Shown in pieces: positions 49,127 through 58,968 of a stretch of DNA of 64,000 bases (the first letter of the stretch is position 1; every line of letters begins with the position of its first letter). The notes beneath the pieces were generated by a model. It saw only the letters and a list, made by a program, of their open reading frames with translations. It was not told the origin of the DNA and did no database searches. The stretch is from Meira nashicola. Lineage: Eukaryota; Basidiomycota; Exobasidiomycetes; Exobasidiales; Brachybasidiaceae. Where the stretch lies: the NCBI GenBank assembly GCA_001600355.1, contig BCJU01000003.1, positions 186,001 through 250,000 of the forward strand. Reading direction: 5' to 3'. The position numbers and the translations under genes were made by a program.

Positions 49127-49574
49127 TATCTTCTCGTCACACGGTTGACCAGGTCTCAAATTGTTGCAAAATTCAAGTAAGATTGACTTTTGTACGGTGC
49201 TTTTACTCACACATCCGCTTTTGTAGTAAAAATGAGGCGGTAAGGAGAAGAAAAGTTGCGATAATTTGTACACTTACAAGGCGCAAATTGGCCTTGTTGT
49301 CATTAAGGGTTAGAATCAAAACGGGGGAAAGGATACCGAGAGGTTCATGCACGGCAAAGAGTTAATATGAACGCACCGCGCAGCGCAGCTCCTAGCCCTG
49401 GAAACCAGTGCGAAGAAAGTTGCATTAGCGTAGTACGCGTCTTGAGATACATACATTTGACATTTTTTCACCATCATCAAACACATCATCGTGCGACTTA
49501 GCATTCATTCACTTATTCGTTCCCAGCGCATTCACTGACCATTGCATTGATTGCATGGTTACAGACTAGTGAAG
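49127..49574. promoter_or_regulatory. Divergent region between array protein 8 and NUP159
   Basis: A 448-bp spacer with one clear copy of the GC-rich word (CGCGCAGCGCAG, 49377-49388). No gene seen apart from the possible 5' extension of array protein 8. Confidence 0.4.
49377..49388. repeat. Recurring intergenic GC-rich word
   Basis: CGCGCAGCGCAG in the divergent region upstream of NUP159. Confidence 0.55.
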
Positions 49575-52500
49575 ATGAATGATGCCAGTGATGTGCACGA
49601 AGCAATAGAAGCACAAGCAGATTCAACATTCCTTCGTCAAATTTCGCAAGGTGTCAATGTTCGACTTTCAGAACCTTTGCAGATTCCAAAAAATGATGGT
49701 CATGCAAATCTGTTAGCAGTATCGAATCAAAGAGGAGTCTTGTTTGCTTCCACAAATGATGGCTTCCTTCTTCATCCTCTCAAAGATCTACGACAAGAAT
49801 TCAAGGATGCCAAACGTGGTACAGAACCGACATTGAAGCCTTTACGATCCATTGCAACAAAGGCGAGTGGAGACTTGGGTGAAAGGGTAACTTTCCTGCG
49901 TATTGCAGATCAAGAACAGAGCATTGTTGTGGGTCTAGCAAATGGAAGGATAGCTATTTGGTCAATTGAAGCTCTACAAAACAGTGATTCAGTCTCTCCG
50001 TCCTTCATTCTGCAACCACCTTCGCCTGATCTAATTCTTAGAGAAGTTGCACCTAATCCTTCTGACCGATCAGATATATGCGCAGTCATTTTTGCAAAAA
50101 AAGATGAGATATCAAAGCAGAGTGGATCTGTTGCCATACTCAACCTGCGCTCGGGTATTTGGCAAGGTGAGATTAGTGCTCCCGACAATGTTCCCGTTAC
50201 GTCAATTTCTTGGTCAGTCAAAGGCAAACAACTGGCTTTGGGTTTGGACAACGGTCAGATAGCCCAAGTTACACCTGAAGGAGAGCTCAAGAGCAGCTTA
50301 CCAAAAGCAACAGGTCTTTCGGGTGATTTTTATGTCGATAATATTCTCTGGCTAGAGAACAACGTATTCTTCGTTACATATAATGCACCTCAGACATCAG
50401 AAGAACCAGAACATGCGTACGAAATTTATGCCCTGCTTCGAGATACTAGTGCAAATAACAAGATCACATTTGTTCATTTCGTCGATCCCGCTCCTCCATT
50501 TGGTGACACCTCTCGTCGTGGACATCGATATGTGTCTTGGCTTAAAGCTTGGCAACCTATGAAACACATGCTCTTCATGGCAAACACGAGCAGTACAGAC
50601 GTTGGACTATTAGGCTGCTCTGCAGAAAAGACAGGACAATCTGCTTGGGAGGTTCTTGAATTAGAGGATACGTCGCGACCGGCTCTACCTTTCTCTTCAC
50701 TGGACAAAAGCGCGGATACATCGCCGATTGGTCTTGAGATGGATGTGACTTCGGAAGATGCTGTGGATGATCCTCAAGCAGCCGCTCGAGGTGAAGATGG
50801 CAAAGGCAAGTTATCAGCTGTGCCTATCTTGCTGGTGTATACCAATGATGGTGTTCTATTAGCTTATCATATTATCAACACATCTCAATCGGCAGGCAAA
50901 TACACACACATGGTCATACCAGGTCAACAGAGTACATCTACTGATTCGGCGATGACAACGAGTACAACATTGGAAGGATCAAACACGGCTTCAGCACCGA
51001 AAGCCTCGGCACAACAGACCAGTCAACCTGCTTTTGGTCAAGGCACATCATTTGGATTTGGTCAGACCTCAGGATCTAGTCAAAAGCCATCATTCGGTCA
51101 AGGATCAGGGTTTGGTCAAACTTCCGGATTTGGCTCTGGATCATTTGGTAGCCAAAGTGGAACTAGCACGCCTTCTTTCGGACAATCAGCACAAATAGGA
51201 GCAAAGCCGGCATCAGCTTTTTCGGCATTCTCAAAAAGCGGTACATCTTCTCCTGTTTCAGGCGGTTTTGGGGCTTTTGCAACAAAAGCAAATGCGACAG
51301 GGTTCGGAGCGAGCACGTCAACTCCATCTAGCACTGATTCGGTCTTAGGACAGTCATCAGCGGCCGGCACAAGCAGTCAACAAACGCCAGCATCTACTTT
51401 CGGTCAAAGTTCAGGTTTCGGTGCTTTTGCAAATAAAAGTGATAATCCTTTTGCTCAATCGACAGCCTCAAATCCAAACCCGTCATCCGCTTTTGGAGGA
51501 TCGAGTACTGCATTCAGCAATACATCAGCACCTGCATTTGCTCAAAGTTCAGCCTTTGGAAGCTTAGGAGGTGGTGCAAAACTGGGTGCATTCGGACAAA
51601 AGGCGCAGGGAAGCTTTGCTTCTTCATCTACTTTCTCGTTTGGACAAGGTACTTCAACTCCGCCCAAACCGAGCACGCCCGGCACTATTGGGGCTGAAAC
51701 AAACGGTGAAGATTCAAAGAAAGACATCGGTTCAAGTTCTTTCGGTCTCGGCGATCTATCGGCAACTCTAGGTGTCCAGCCAAGTACCTCTGAACCGCCT
51801 ACTTCGTCTGCTTTAAAAGCTGAAGACAAAAAGGACGAAAAAAGTGCTCCAGATAACACTTCAACGTCGACGCTGGCAACAAGCACGGATAAAGTTGAAG
51901 ACAAGAAGTCGGATGAAAAGACAAGTACATTCAGCTTCGGAAACATGACTGATACACTGAAAGACAAAGCCGTTGCTCCTACACAGTCATCAGAGCCAAG
52001 CAAATCGCCATTTTCCTTTGCTCCTTCAGCACCTAAGCCTGAGCAGTCCTCACAACCTGCTTTGTCTGCTGTCGCAACTGACGATAAAAAGGACGAAAAA
52101 AGTGCCCAAGATAGCACATCAACGTCGACGCTGGCAACAAGCACGGATAAAGTTGAAGAAGACAAGAAGTCTGATGAAAAACCAAGTTCATTCAGCTTCG
52201 GAAACGTGACTGATTCACTGAAAGACAAAGCTGTTGCGCCTACAGAGTCGCCTAAACCAGCCCAACCGACTTTTTCCTTCGCACCTTCAGCGCCCAAATC
52301 TGAGGAACCTTCACAGCAAGCGCCGCCGACGAATCTGACAAATACACAAAATAAAGAAGCAGCTGTCCAGAAATCTGCATTCTCTTTTGCCTCTTCTTCG
52401 ACACCCAAGATCGACCAGCCGTCGCAGCTACCATCGCCATTTAGTAGTGCAAATACCCAAAAGAAGGATACAACAGCTCAGAAGTCTGCATTCTCTTTCG

Positions 52501-55196
52501 CTCAGACCGAGCAGCCATCACAGCAATCAACATCTAATGAAGTAACTACACAAAGCAAGGAAGCAGCTGCTAAGAAGCCTGCTTTTTCTTTTGCAAAGAC
52601 CGAGCAGCCATCGCAGCAACCAAAACCGAATGAAGCATTTAGCCAGAGCAAGGAAGTCGCTGCTCAGAAGCCTGTTTTCTCTTTTGCGAAGACCGAGCAG
52701 TCATCACAGAAACCATCGTTATTCAATGGTACACCTGGCCAAAGTAAGGACGCAGCAGCTCAGAAGCCTGCTTTCTCTTTCGCCAAGACCGAGCAACAAT
52801 CACAGCAACCATCGCCATTGAAAGGTGCAATCAATCAAAGCAAGGAAGCGCCCGCCCAGAAGCCTGCTTTCTCCTTTGCATCGTCCAAGCCTATTGTACC
52901 CAATGAAGGATCAAATGAGCCCTTCAAAGGTTTTTCTTTTGCTCCTACTTCAGCAACGCCAAAGAAAGAGGAAGAAGTGCCGAAGAAAAGCACCACACCA
53001 ATCGCTTCGCCTTCTCCTTTCCTTCCAAAGGCCGACAATAAACCGAAGGCTGCAGTCGAGCAAGTCACTCGAGCTACACCTATTCCCGCTCAAGTAGCGA
53101 AGCCGTCGAAGCCAATATTCTCTCCGATCTCTAACCCGCCCAAGTTTTCTGTACCTGCTGGGGATACGTCAAATTCAAGAAATGTACAAGGACAAGGTCT
53201 ACAAGAAGTGTTTTTGCATACATATGAAACCATGGCGAAAGAGTTGGTTATTCTGAAACAGAATGTGGAAAATTGTGCGAAGTTTCAAAGTCGGATTCGC
53301 AAATCGAACAATGAATTGTTAGAAGCGGAAGATTTAGCAAATCCAGGATTGTGGACATTTGGTGAACTTGAATCAAAGTCAAAAATCGCACAAAGGCTTC
53401 TTAAAGAGCTAGAAGGGATTAACGAAAGCTTCAAAGGAGACGAATTCCGCGTCAGACAATTGAGAGCAGAGCAAGTCAAGGTGCAATTGAAACAAGAGGA
53501 AATTGAGCGATTCTTGCGCGCTAAGAGCGATCCTGACTTTGGCAAGATGATCAAAGTACGTCAACTGGGACCAGAGCATACAGAGAATCAACATAAATTA
53601 CGCAGAGGAATCTTGGATTTACGACAAGCTCTTGTTGAATTCGATGGACAGTTGGACACGATACGAAGATCTGTTGTAGATGCAAGACTTGGCAAAGCTA
53701 AACCCATGGAAGTTCCAAGTATCGATCGCATTAACAGAAGTGTGCGTTATATCACTCAATCAGCTGAAGCAAAGCTGCTGGAATTAAAAGCGCTAGAATT
53801 GACGTACGAATCCTTGTTCAACACTCGCTCTAACAATGAAGTGAGAGAACTGAATGGCTTATCCTCGTTATCACTAGGTGGGCTTGATGATCAATCGTTC
53901 GGTTTTGCAGACAATAGTTTCCCTTCATTAAGCAACATTGCTTCTCATCTTCCGAGCTCGACGATCAAGCAGGATCAAGATAGTATAGCCCATCGTGCAT
54001 ATGAACGACACAAGCAAGCAGACAAGATTCGCGATGCTTTCCTCAGAGCCCGTAAAGAGCCTGTGTTGAATACGAAAATGAGAAGGAATAACGGAGAATT
54101 GAAACAGGAAAAGGCATTTGAAGTCTCTGATTTGGACATGGTATTTGCAAAAGGCACTGTGAATCTTGACGAGAATCGACAAGAGCGAATGACAGCAGCA
54201 AGAGAAAGAGAGGAAGCAGAAAGGCTTGCGAAAGCAAAGAAGGAAGAAGAAGAAGCCGCAAATTCGAAGAAAGCGGCGGAAAATGAGAGAGCAAAAGCTG
54301 AATTGCAAGCCTCTGAATTTGCTAAGTCATATGCTTCTCTCAGTCAGTCAGCACCAAAATTTGCGCCAACGCCATTTACCACAGCTGAGGCCAAAGCGAA
54401 CGACAAAAAGACATCTGCACCTACCCTGAACTTTGCAGCCACCTTACCGCCAGGCGCTCTTGATTTCTCAACATCAGCATCCTTTTCACCACGATCATCA
54501 AATTCAAACGATTCTTCGTTGGGTCAAAACTCGTTAGGACGCCCGCATCATAGTTCGAAGTCCAGTAAGAGACAGCCTGCGGTAACATTACAAGCTCAAC
54601 AACCTTCAGAGATTCCATCAACATTCAAAGCTGACTTTTTTGCAATGCCTTCAAGCCAAGAGAAAAAGCCAGCGGCAGATGTTAAACCTTTTAGCTTTGC
54701 ACCTGCTCCTGCTCAATCACAAACTGAAGCAAAAGAAAATGCAAAAGCGTCGTTTGGAATTGGAGCTTGGTCACCACCCTTTCAACCAAGAAATGAGATC
54801 AAAAATGGAATTTCGTTTGCAATGAATAATAATAATCCAAGCTTTTCAAGTTTTTCTAATGCAGCTGCTTCTTCTTCTGCGACTACTTTTAAAGGTTTAC
54901 AAAGTTTACAGCCGATCTCAAAGGAGAACAAAAGTTCATCATCTAGTGGTGCTACTGCTAGCACGCAACCTTTCTCTTTTGCACGTTCAAGTGGACAACC
55001 ATCGATGGATGACGTAGACGATGATGAGGAGGAAAATGACGAAGAATACGAAGATGAAGAAGATGACGAAGAAGGGCTTAATGACGATTACGAAGATGAT
55101 GACGATGATCCTGATTACTCAGACGTAGATGAGGAAGATGAAGAAGAGGGATTGAGTGCGGTCAGTGAGGGAGATGAAGAAGAAGAAGAAGAGTAG
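49575..55196 (+). CDS. NUP159: FG nucleoporin Nup159/Nup214
   Basis: An 1873-residue cytoplasmic-side nucleoporin that recruits the DEAD-box helicase Dbp5 for mRNA export. The N-terminal beta-propeller covers about 1-450. It is followed by a long FG region (about 480-1190) with SFGQ, GFG and SFAKTEQ repeats, including two long near-duplicates and several units of about 38 residues (see repeats). A helical, coiled-coil segment at about 1205-1420 (LQEVFLHTYETMAKEL onwards) is the Nup82-complex binding part. A further FG-like and Lys/Glu-rich helical stretch comes next. The protein ends in about 60 almost purely Asp/Glu residues, which I would not expect in a typical Nup159. The first ATG is 49575. 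Single exon. Confidence 0.9.
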   Translation: MNDASDVHEAIEAQADSTFLRQISQGVNVRLSEPLQIPKNDGHANLLAVSNQRGVLFASTNDGFLLHPLKDLRQEFKDAKRGTEPTLKPLRSIATKASGDLGERVTFLRIADQEQSIVVGLANGRIAIWSIEALQNSDSVSPSFILQPPSPDLILREVAPNPSDRSDICAVIFAKKDEISKQSGSVAILNLRSGIWQGEISAPDNVPVTSISWSVKGKQLALGLDNGQIAQVTPEGELKSSLPKATGLSGDFYVDNILWLENNVFFVTYNAPQTSEEPEHAYEIYALLRDTSANNKITFVHFVDPAPPFGDTSRRGHRYVSWLKAWQPMKHMLFMANTSSTDVGLLGCSAEKTGQSAWEVLELEDTSRPALPFSSLDKSADTSPIGLEMDVTSEDAVDDPQAAARGEDGKGKLSAVPILLVYTNDGVLLAYHIINTSQSAGKYTHMVIPGQQSTSTDSAMTTSTTLEGSNTASAPKASAQQTSQPAFGQGTSFGFGQTSGSSQKPSFGQGSGFGQTSGFGSGSFGSQSGTSTPSFGQSAQIGAKPASAFSAFSKSGTSSPVSGGFGAFATKANATGFGASTSTPSSTDSVLGQSSAAGTSSQQTPASTFGQSSGFGAFANKSDNPFAQSTASNPNPSSAFGGSSTAFSNTSAPAFAQSSAFGSLGGGAKLGAFGQKAQGSFASSSTFSFGQGTSTPPKPSTPGTIGAETNGEDSKKDIGSSSFGLGDLSATLGVQPSTSEPPTSSALKAEDKKDEKSAPDNTSTSTLATSTDKVEDKKSDEKTSTFSFGNMTDTLKDKAVAPTQSSEPSKSPFSFAPSAPKPEQSSQPALSAVATDDKKDEKSAQDSTSTSTLATSTDKVEEDKKSDEKPSSFSFGNVTDSLKDKAVAPTESPKPAQPTFSFAPSAPKSEEPSQQAPPTNLTNTQNKEAAVQKSAFSFASSSTPKIDQPSQLPSPFSSANTQKKDTTAQKSAFSFAQTEQPSQQSTSNEVTTQSKEAAAKKPAFSFAKTEQPSQQPKPNEAFSQSKEVAAQKPVFSFAKTEQSSQKPSLFNGTPGQSKDAAAQKPAFSFAKTEQQSQQPSPLKGAINQSKEAPAQKPAFSFASSKPIVPNEGSNEPFKGFSFAPTSATPKKEEEVPKKSTTPIASPSPFLPKADNKPKAAVEQVTRATPIPAQVAKPSKPIFSPISNPPKFSVPAGDTSNSRNVQGQGLQEVFLHTYETMAKELVILKQNVENCAKFQSRIRKSNNELLEAEDLANPGLWTFGELESKSKIAQRLLKELEGINESFKGDEFRVRQLRAEQVKVQLKQEEIERFLRAKSDPDFGKMIKVRQLGPEHTENQHKLRRGILDLRQALVEFDGQLDTIRRSVVDARLGKAKPMEVPSIDRINRSVRYITQSAEAKLLELKALELTYESLFNTRSNNEVRELNGLSSLSLGGLDDQSFGFADNSFPSLSNIASHLPSSTIKQDQDSIAHRAYERHKQADKIRDAFLRARKEPVLNTKMRRNNGELKQEKAFEVSDLDMVFAKGTVNLDENRQERMTAAREREEAERLAKAKKEEEEAANSKKAAENERAKAELQASEFAKSYASLSQSAPKFAPTPFTTAEAKANDKKTSAPTLNFAATLPPGALDFSTSASFSPRSSNSNDSSLGQNSLGRPHHSSKSSKRQPAVTLQAQQPSEIPSTFKADFFAMPSSQEKKPAADVKPFSFAPAPAQSQTEAKENAKASFGIGAWSPPFQPRNEIKNGISFAMNNNNPSFSSFSNAAASSSATTFKGLQSLQPISKENKSSSSSGATASTQPFSFARSSGQPSMDDVDDDEEENDEEYEDEEDDEEGLNDDYEDDDDDPDYSDVDEEDEEEGLSAVSEGDEEEEEE
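51826..52330 (+). repeat. Two-copy repeat of about 250 nt in the NUP159 FG region
   Basis: Two adjacent in-frame copies of about 84 residues, each running from KKDEKSA through STSTLATSTDKVE and SFSFGN to SFAPSAPK. DNA similarity is high, so duplication is recent or maintained by conversion. Confidence 0.85.
52340..52900 (+). repeat. FSFAKTEQ repeats in NUP159
   Basis: About five imperfect units of roughly 114-120 nt, each encoding a KPAFSFAKTEQ core followed by a Gln/Ser/Pro-rich spacer and QSKEAAAQ. They supply FSFA-type FG motifs. Confidence 0.82.
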
Positions 55197-55395
55197 TAGT
55201 ACAAATAACAAAAAGAAACAGCATATTATGTACATTATCCATAATCGTATCAAAATCAAACTCGAAAATAATCTGTAAAGACAAAAAGACAACTCAGGCC
55301 TAAAAAATAACCGAAGAGATTTGCATTGAATTTTACAGGTTGAGCATGTTTACTACATATTGTACTGAATATTTATATTTTGTGTCAAGTTTTGC

Positions 55396-58300
55396 TTACT
55401 GTTGTGGAGCTGGATTGTGTGTTGAATTTGTTGTTGATGCGGGTTGCGAAACGTTTTGTGCTTGTTGTGGACGATCGGATACAGGGATTGGAGCAGAAGG
55501 GGCTGGTGCTCCATTGACATGCTGTTGAATAGGTTTCCTTTCGATGCTTGTCGATGACGAAATCGGCGCTGACACTCCTTGAACAGGTGCTGCATGAACT
55601 TTGTCAATTGGAGGTAATGTGTGCACGCTTGGTAAAGTTGCTGATGGTCGAATTGGCGATTGGGACGTATAAGGACGTGCTAATGATCCACTTGATGGGC
55701 CTGGACCTTGATTAGAATTGCTTGGAGTAGCAGGAAAAGCTCTTGCACTGGCAGGATCTGATGATTGTGTAGAGCTTGTACTTGTCGAACCAATTGAAGG
55801 TTGTCTGCCATGTAACAGTTCATGATTCAATTGTGATGGTCGACCAGCTGTCAGAGGTGTACTTTGCGGAGTTTGTTGTGCTTGACGATTCAATCCAGAA
55901 GCAGGAGAAGGACTAACAGTTCTCACAGGAGGACCAATTGACATACTTGGCATCGATAAAGGAGATTCACGATGAGGTCCCGAAAGAGGAGATCGAGCAG
56001 GTGTATGACGCAATGGGAATGATCCGCTTGGTTGATTTGAGATATTGCGTGGAACAGATTGACCACCATTCACAGATCCAGGCGATCGAGCAGTATAAGA
56101 TTGATTACCACTATAAGATGGCGATCCATTTGGCTTTCCTGATCCAGGAGAAGATCTTTGCGGTGGTACAGATGCGCCATTGCTATGGCTACTGGTCGGA
56201 GATGGTCGAGAAGGTGTGCCGTTTGCTCCTGGAGCAAATGAACCATGTTGAATGTTTTGTCCAGCAAGATTATGGGGTGGTATAGGAGAGTGTGCTGAAT
56301 GATTTTGCACGTTACCAGCATTGTTTTGAGGAGCTCTTGGCGCACTCATTGCATTGCTCGGAGGAGCCTGCATCGTCAATGGTCTCTGAGTCATCGGCGG
56401 CGGTCCTTGCATTGACGGCTGGAAAGGTGGAATTGCTTGTGGTGGACGAGTTTGGCTAGTTGCATGAGGTATATGTGAAATTGCACCCCCTGCAACATTC
56501 CTTGCCAATTGACCTCCTTCGGGCGTGGAAGATTGGTTGAAAGGCTGTCGTTCAGACTGAGGCACATTCGAAGGATGTGAAAGCGGAGGATAGGGGTAAT
56601 GAGGTTGTTGTTGAGGCGGTTGATGATAGCTATAAGGAGCTTGTTGCATGCTATTTTGGTAATTGCCGTACAAGGTCGTATAATTGGGAAAAGAATTTTG
56701 TGGCCTATCATTACGTTCAGTACTGTAAGCAGCGGCAGAAGGATAAGAGAATGTCTCCTGAACCGGGCTCCTTTGTGAAGGTACGACGGGCGTATTGGCT
56801 TTACTGGATTGTGTAGAAGATTGAGATTGGTTTTGAACGCTGTGTTGAGCAAATGATTGGAATGTAGGTGGTTGCGGGCGAGGTTGACCAGGCGGAGGGG
56901 GTCTACAGTTGGAACAATAGAAATCTTCATTTTCCCAATCACGCTTGCTTCTACCTATCCTGCGATCGAATGCATTCCAACAATCCGTATGTTGCCATTT
57001 ACCGCATTGCTCACAACAAACGATTTCATCAGTATCATCCAAATTTATTCCACTCTTGCCGCAAACTTCACAATCCAACTCCCAACTATCGTCATCCTGA
57101 CCAGCATGTTGAGCATCCAACAATAAATCATCATCAGGCGGTTGACCTCCGTTTGCAATGATTTGTTCTCGCTTCAATTTACGCATCTCACGCAACCTTT
57201 CTCGTTCTTCTCTTTCGTCAATTTCTCGTTGTACTCTCTCTTCTGCTTCCCTTTCTCGTGCTAATAACCTTTCCTCACGTTCACGTAACCTTTCTTCGCG
57301 TACACGTGCCATAGTAACCTCTTCTTGTTCTTTACGAACTTTTTCTTCTTCTTCAGCACGAATTGCAGACATCTTATCTTCCATCTTTTGACGTGCAATC
57401 CGATCACGTTCTTTTTCTTCACGTTCGCTTTCCTTAAGTGCAATACGACTACTCCTCTTACGGTTTGCCATTGCAAGTTCATGTGCTCTTTGCTTATCAG
57501 CTTCATCCAGATCTGCAATCACTTTTGGTAAAACAGTATCTTTCAGCAATTGATGTAATGCTTTTTCATCTGGATGTCTCGATTTGGCAAATCTAGTTGA
57601 CATCCATTCCCACTCTTGCCGTGTGATAGCCAAAGCCTCAAATTCGATCCATTCAGGTTTCTCCTCTTCCTTTACTTCAGGCTGCACAGATTCTTCCTTA
57701 ACGTCAGCCTCACCAGTGTTGTCATTCTCTTCTTCCTTCAAAGTCCCGTTTGGGGGATGAACAGAACCCTCATCTTTTGCTGTGAAATCCTCTTCCTTTG
57801 TTTCTGTTGCCTCTTCCTTCCCTTCTACTAAATCTTCCTCTTTGATTGCTTCGCTTTCATCGCCTTCATCCTTCATTTCCACTTCTGCTGTAGTATCAAC
57901 TTCCATGGCTGTAGTATCATCTTCTGGAGGATCTGAAAGGTCCGAATCGCCATCGTAAAGAAGCTCAGCTGGAATCTCTTCCCAATCTGCAATACGTCTA
58001 CTGCTTCTCGTTGACCTGGATTGTTTTGGTGCCGATTCTCCATTGGCTAATCTACTTCTAGGTGATGATCTTGTTGGAGGTGTACGTGGAAGACGTGCTG
58101 ATGGCTTTGCAGGTGTTGAACGAGAACTTTTTGCCGGTGTGTTTGCATTAGAGGTAGAAGCATTGGCTTCTGCTTCTCTTTTCCTCTTTTGTGCTTCCCT
58201 ACGAGCTTCTGCTTTTGCTTTCTTGGATGACTTTTTCGATGGTGCTTTCGCTTTGGGTGCTGGAGGTGAGGGAGGAGGAGGATGTTGGATCCATAACCGA

Positions 58301-58968
58301 TTGTCATCGAATAGCCAATACGTATTATCCTCCGCATCCCAACCGATTGGGTCTATCCTCCACACTTCCGCATCCTCTTCATTTTTGACAAGCTTTCGGA
58401 ACTTTTCAGCATCCCATAATTGCCACTCACACAATGTGTGTATAGAGTCGACTTTTTCTTGCAATGGTAATGCATGCCATGAACGAGGTTCTTCGATTGT
58501 TCCTAGTAGGGGTGAATCGGGGTCTCGATTGATAAACTGTTTCCGAAGATGATCTTCCCAATTTTTTTCATCGATATTTCGATTGAGGGTTAGTGTATAC
58601 AACAGTCTTCGGAATAAGTCCGGAATAACTTGCTTTTCCGATCCATCTAAATCATTTTCAAGAGCATCTGATTCGAAACCGCTAAATCCGAAAGCTTCAT
58701 CAAAAGTGAATAAGAATTGACAAATGGCAGCGAACTTCCACATAGTCCGTAGCCTTCCAATGATTGGACTCAACGGAATGGCTGGCGGAGGCGGTTTTGA
58801 AGATGATGCAATTGGTGTGGAAGAATCTGCATCCTTTTGAGGTTGTTTTCCATTTTGTTTGTTGTTGCTGCCTTTGGGTGTGCTATCCGAAGCAATTCTA
58901 TTACTGGAAGCCGAAGCAGCTAGATTCGAAGCAGCTGAAACGGCAGCAGCACGTCTTGGGGGTGCCAT
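55396..58968 (-). CDS. DDT/WHIM and PHD-finger chromatin protein
   Basis: A 1190-residue nuclear protein starting at the ATG 58968. A DDT-like helical region lies at about 68-150 (LRTMWKFAAICQFLFTF). A WHIM-type segment at about 200-228 (VWRIDPIGWDAEDNTYWLF) is the element that contacts linker DNA in ISWI and RSF1-class partners. A Lys/Arg-rich and then acidic linker leads to a long charged helix (about 500-600, Arg/Glu repeats). One PHD finger at about 625-687 has the full Cys4-His-Cys3 set (CEVCGKSG, CCEQCGKWQHTDCW, YCSNC). The remaining 500 residues are Pro/Gln/Ser-rich and disordered. It resembles RSF1/CECR2-like remodeller subunits, but the exact orthologue is not settled. The PHD aromatic Trp before HTDCW suits methyl-lysine reading. 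Confidence 0.85.
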   Translation of the reverse strand: MAPPRRAAAVSAASNLAASASSNRIASDSTPKGSNNKQNGKQPQKDADSSTPIASSSKPPPPAIPLSPIIGRLRTMWKFAAICQFLFTFDEAFGFSGFESDALENDLDGSEKQVIPDLFRRLLYTLTLNRNIDEKNWEDHLRKQFINRDPDSPLLGTIEEPRSWHALPLQEKVDSIHTLCEWQLWDAEKFRKLVKNEEDAEVWRIDPIGWDAEDNTYWLFDDNRLWIQHPPPPSPPAPKAKAPSKKSSKKAKAEARREAQKRKREAEANASTSNANTPAKSSRSTPAKPSARLPRTPPTRSSPRSRLANGESAPKQSRSTRSSRRIADWEEIPAELLYDGDSDLSDPPEDDTTAMEVDTTAEVEMKDEGDESEAIKEEDLVEGKEEATETKEEDFTAKDEGSVHPPNGTLKEEENDNTGEADVKEESVQPEVKEEEKPEWIEFEALAITRQEWEWMSTRFAKSRHPDEKALHQLLKDTVLPKVIADLDEADKQRAHELAMANRKRSSRIALKESEREEKERDRIARQKMEDKMSAIRAEEEEKVRKEQEEVTMARVREERLREREERLLAREREAEERVQREIDEREERERLREMRKLKREQIIANGGQPPDDDLLLDAQHAGQDDDSWELDCEVCGKSGINLDDTDEIVCCEQCGKWQHTDCWNAFDRRIGRSKRDWENEDFYCSNCRPPPPGQPRPQPPTFQSFAQHSVQNQSQSSTQSSKANTPVVPSQRSPVQETFSYPSAAAYSTERNDRPQNSFPNYTTLYGNYQNSMQQAPYSYHQPPQQQPHYPYPPLSHPSNVPQSERQPFNQSSTPEGGQLARNVAGGAISHIPHATSQTRPPQAIPPFQPSMQGPPPMTQRPLTMQAPPSNAMSAPRAPQNNAGNVQNHSAHSPIPPHNLAGQNIQHGSFAPGANGTPSRPSPTSSHSNGASVPPQRSSPGSGKPNGSPSYSGNQSYTARSPGSVNGGQSVPRNISNQPSGSFPLRHTPARSPLSGPHRESPLSMPSMSIGPPVRTVSPSPASGLNRQAQQTPQSTPLTAGRPSQLNHELLHGRQPSIGSTSTSSTQSSDPASARAFPATPSNSNQGPGPSSGSLARPYTSQSPIRPSATLPSVHTLPPIDKVHAAPVQGVSAPISSSTSIERKPIQQHVNGAPAPSAPIPVSDRPQQAQNVSQPASTTNSTHNPAPQQ

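Noticed and set aside
51542..52408. Open frame of 288 codons antisense to NUP159
   Set aside because: Lies opposite repetitive FG sequence; its Ser/Leu/Val-rich product mirrors the repeats and has no motif.
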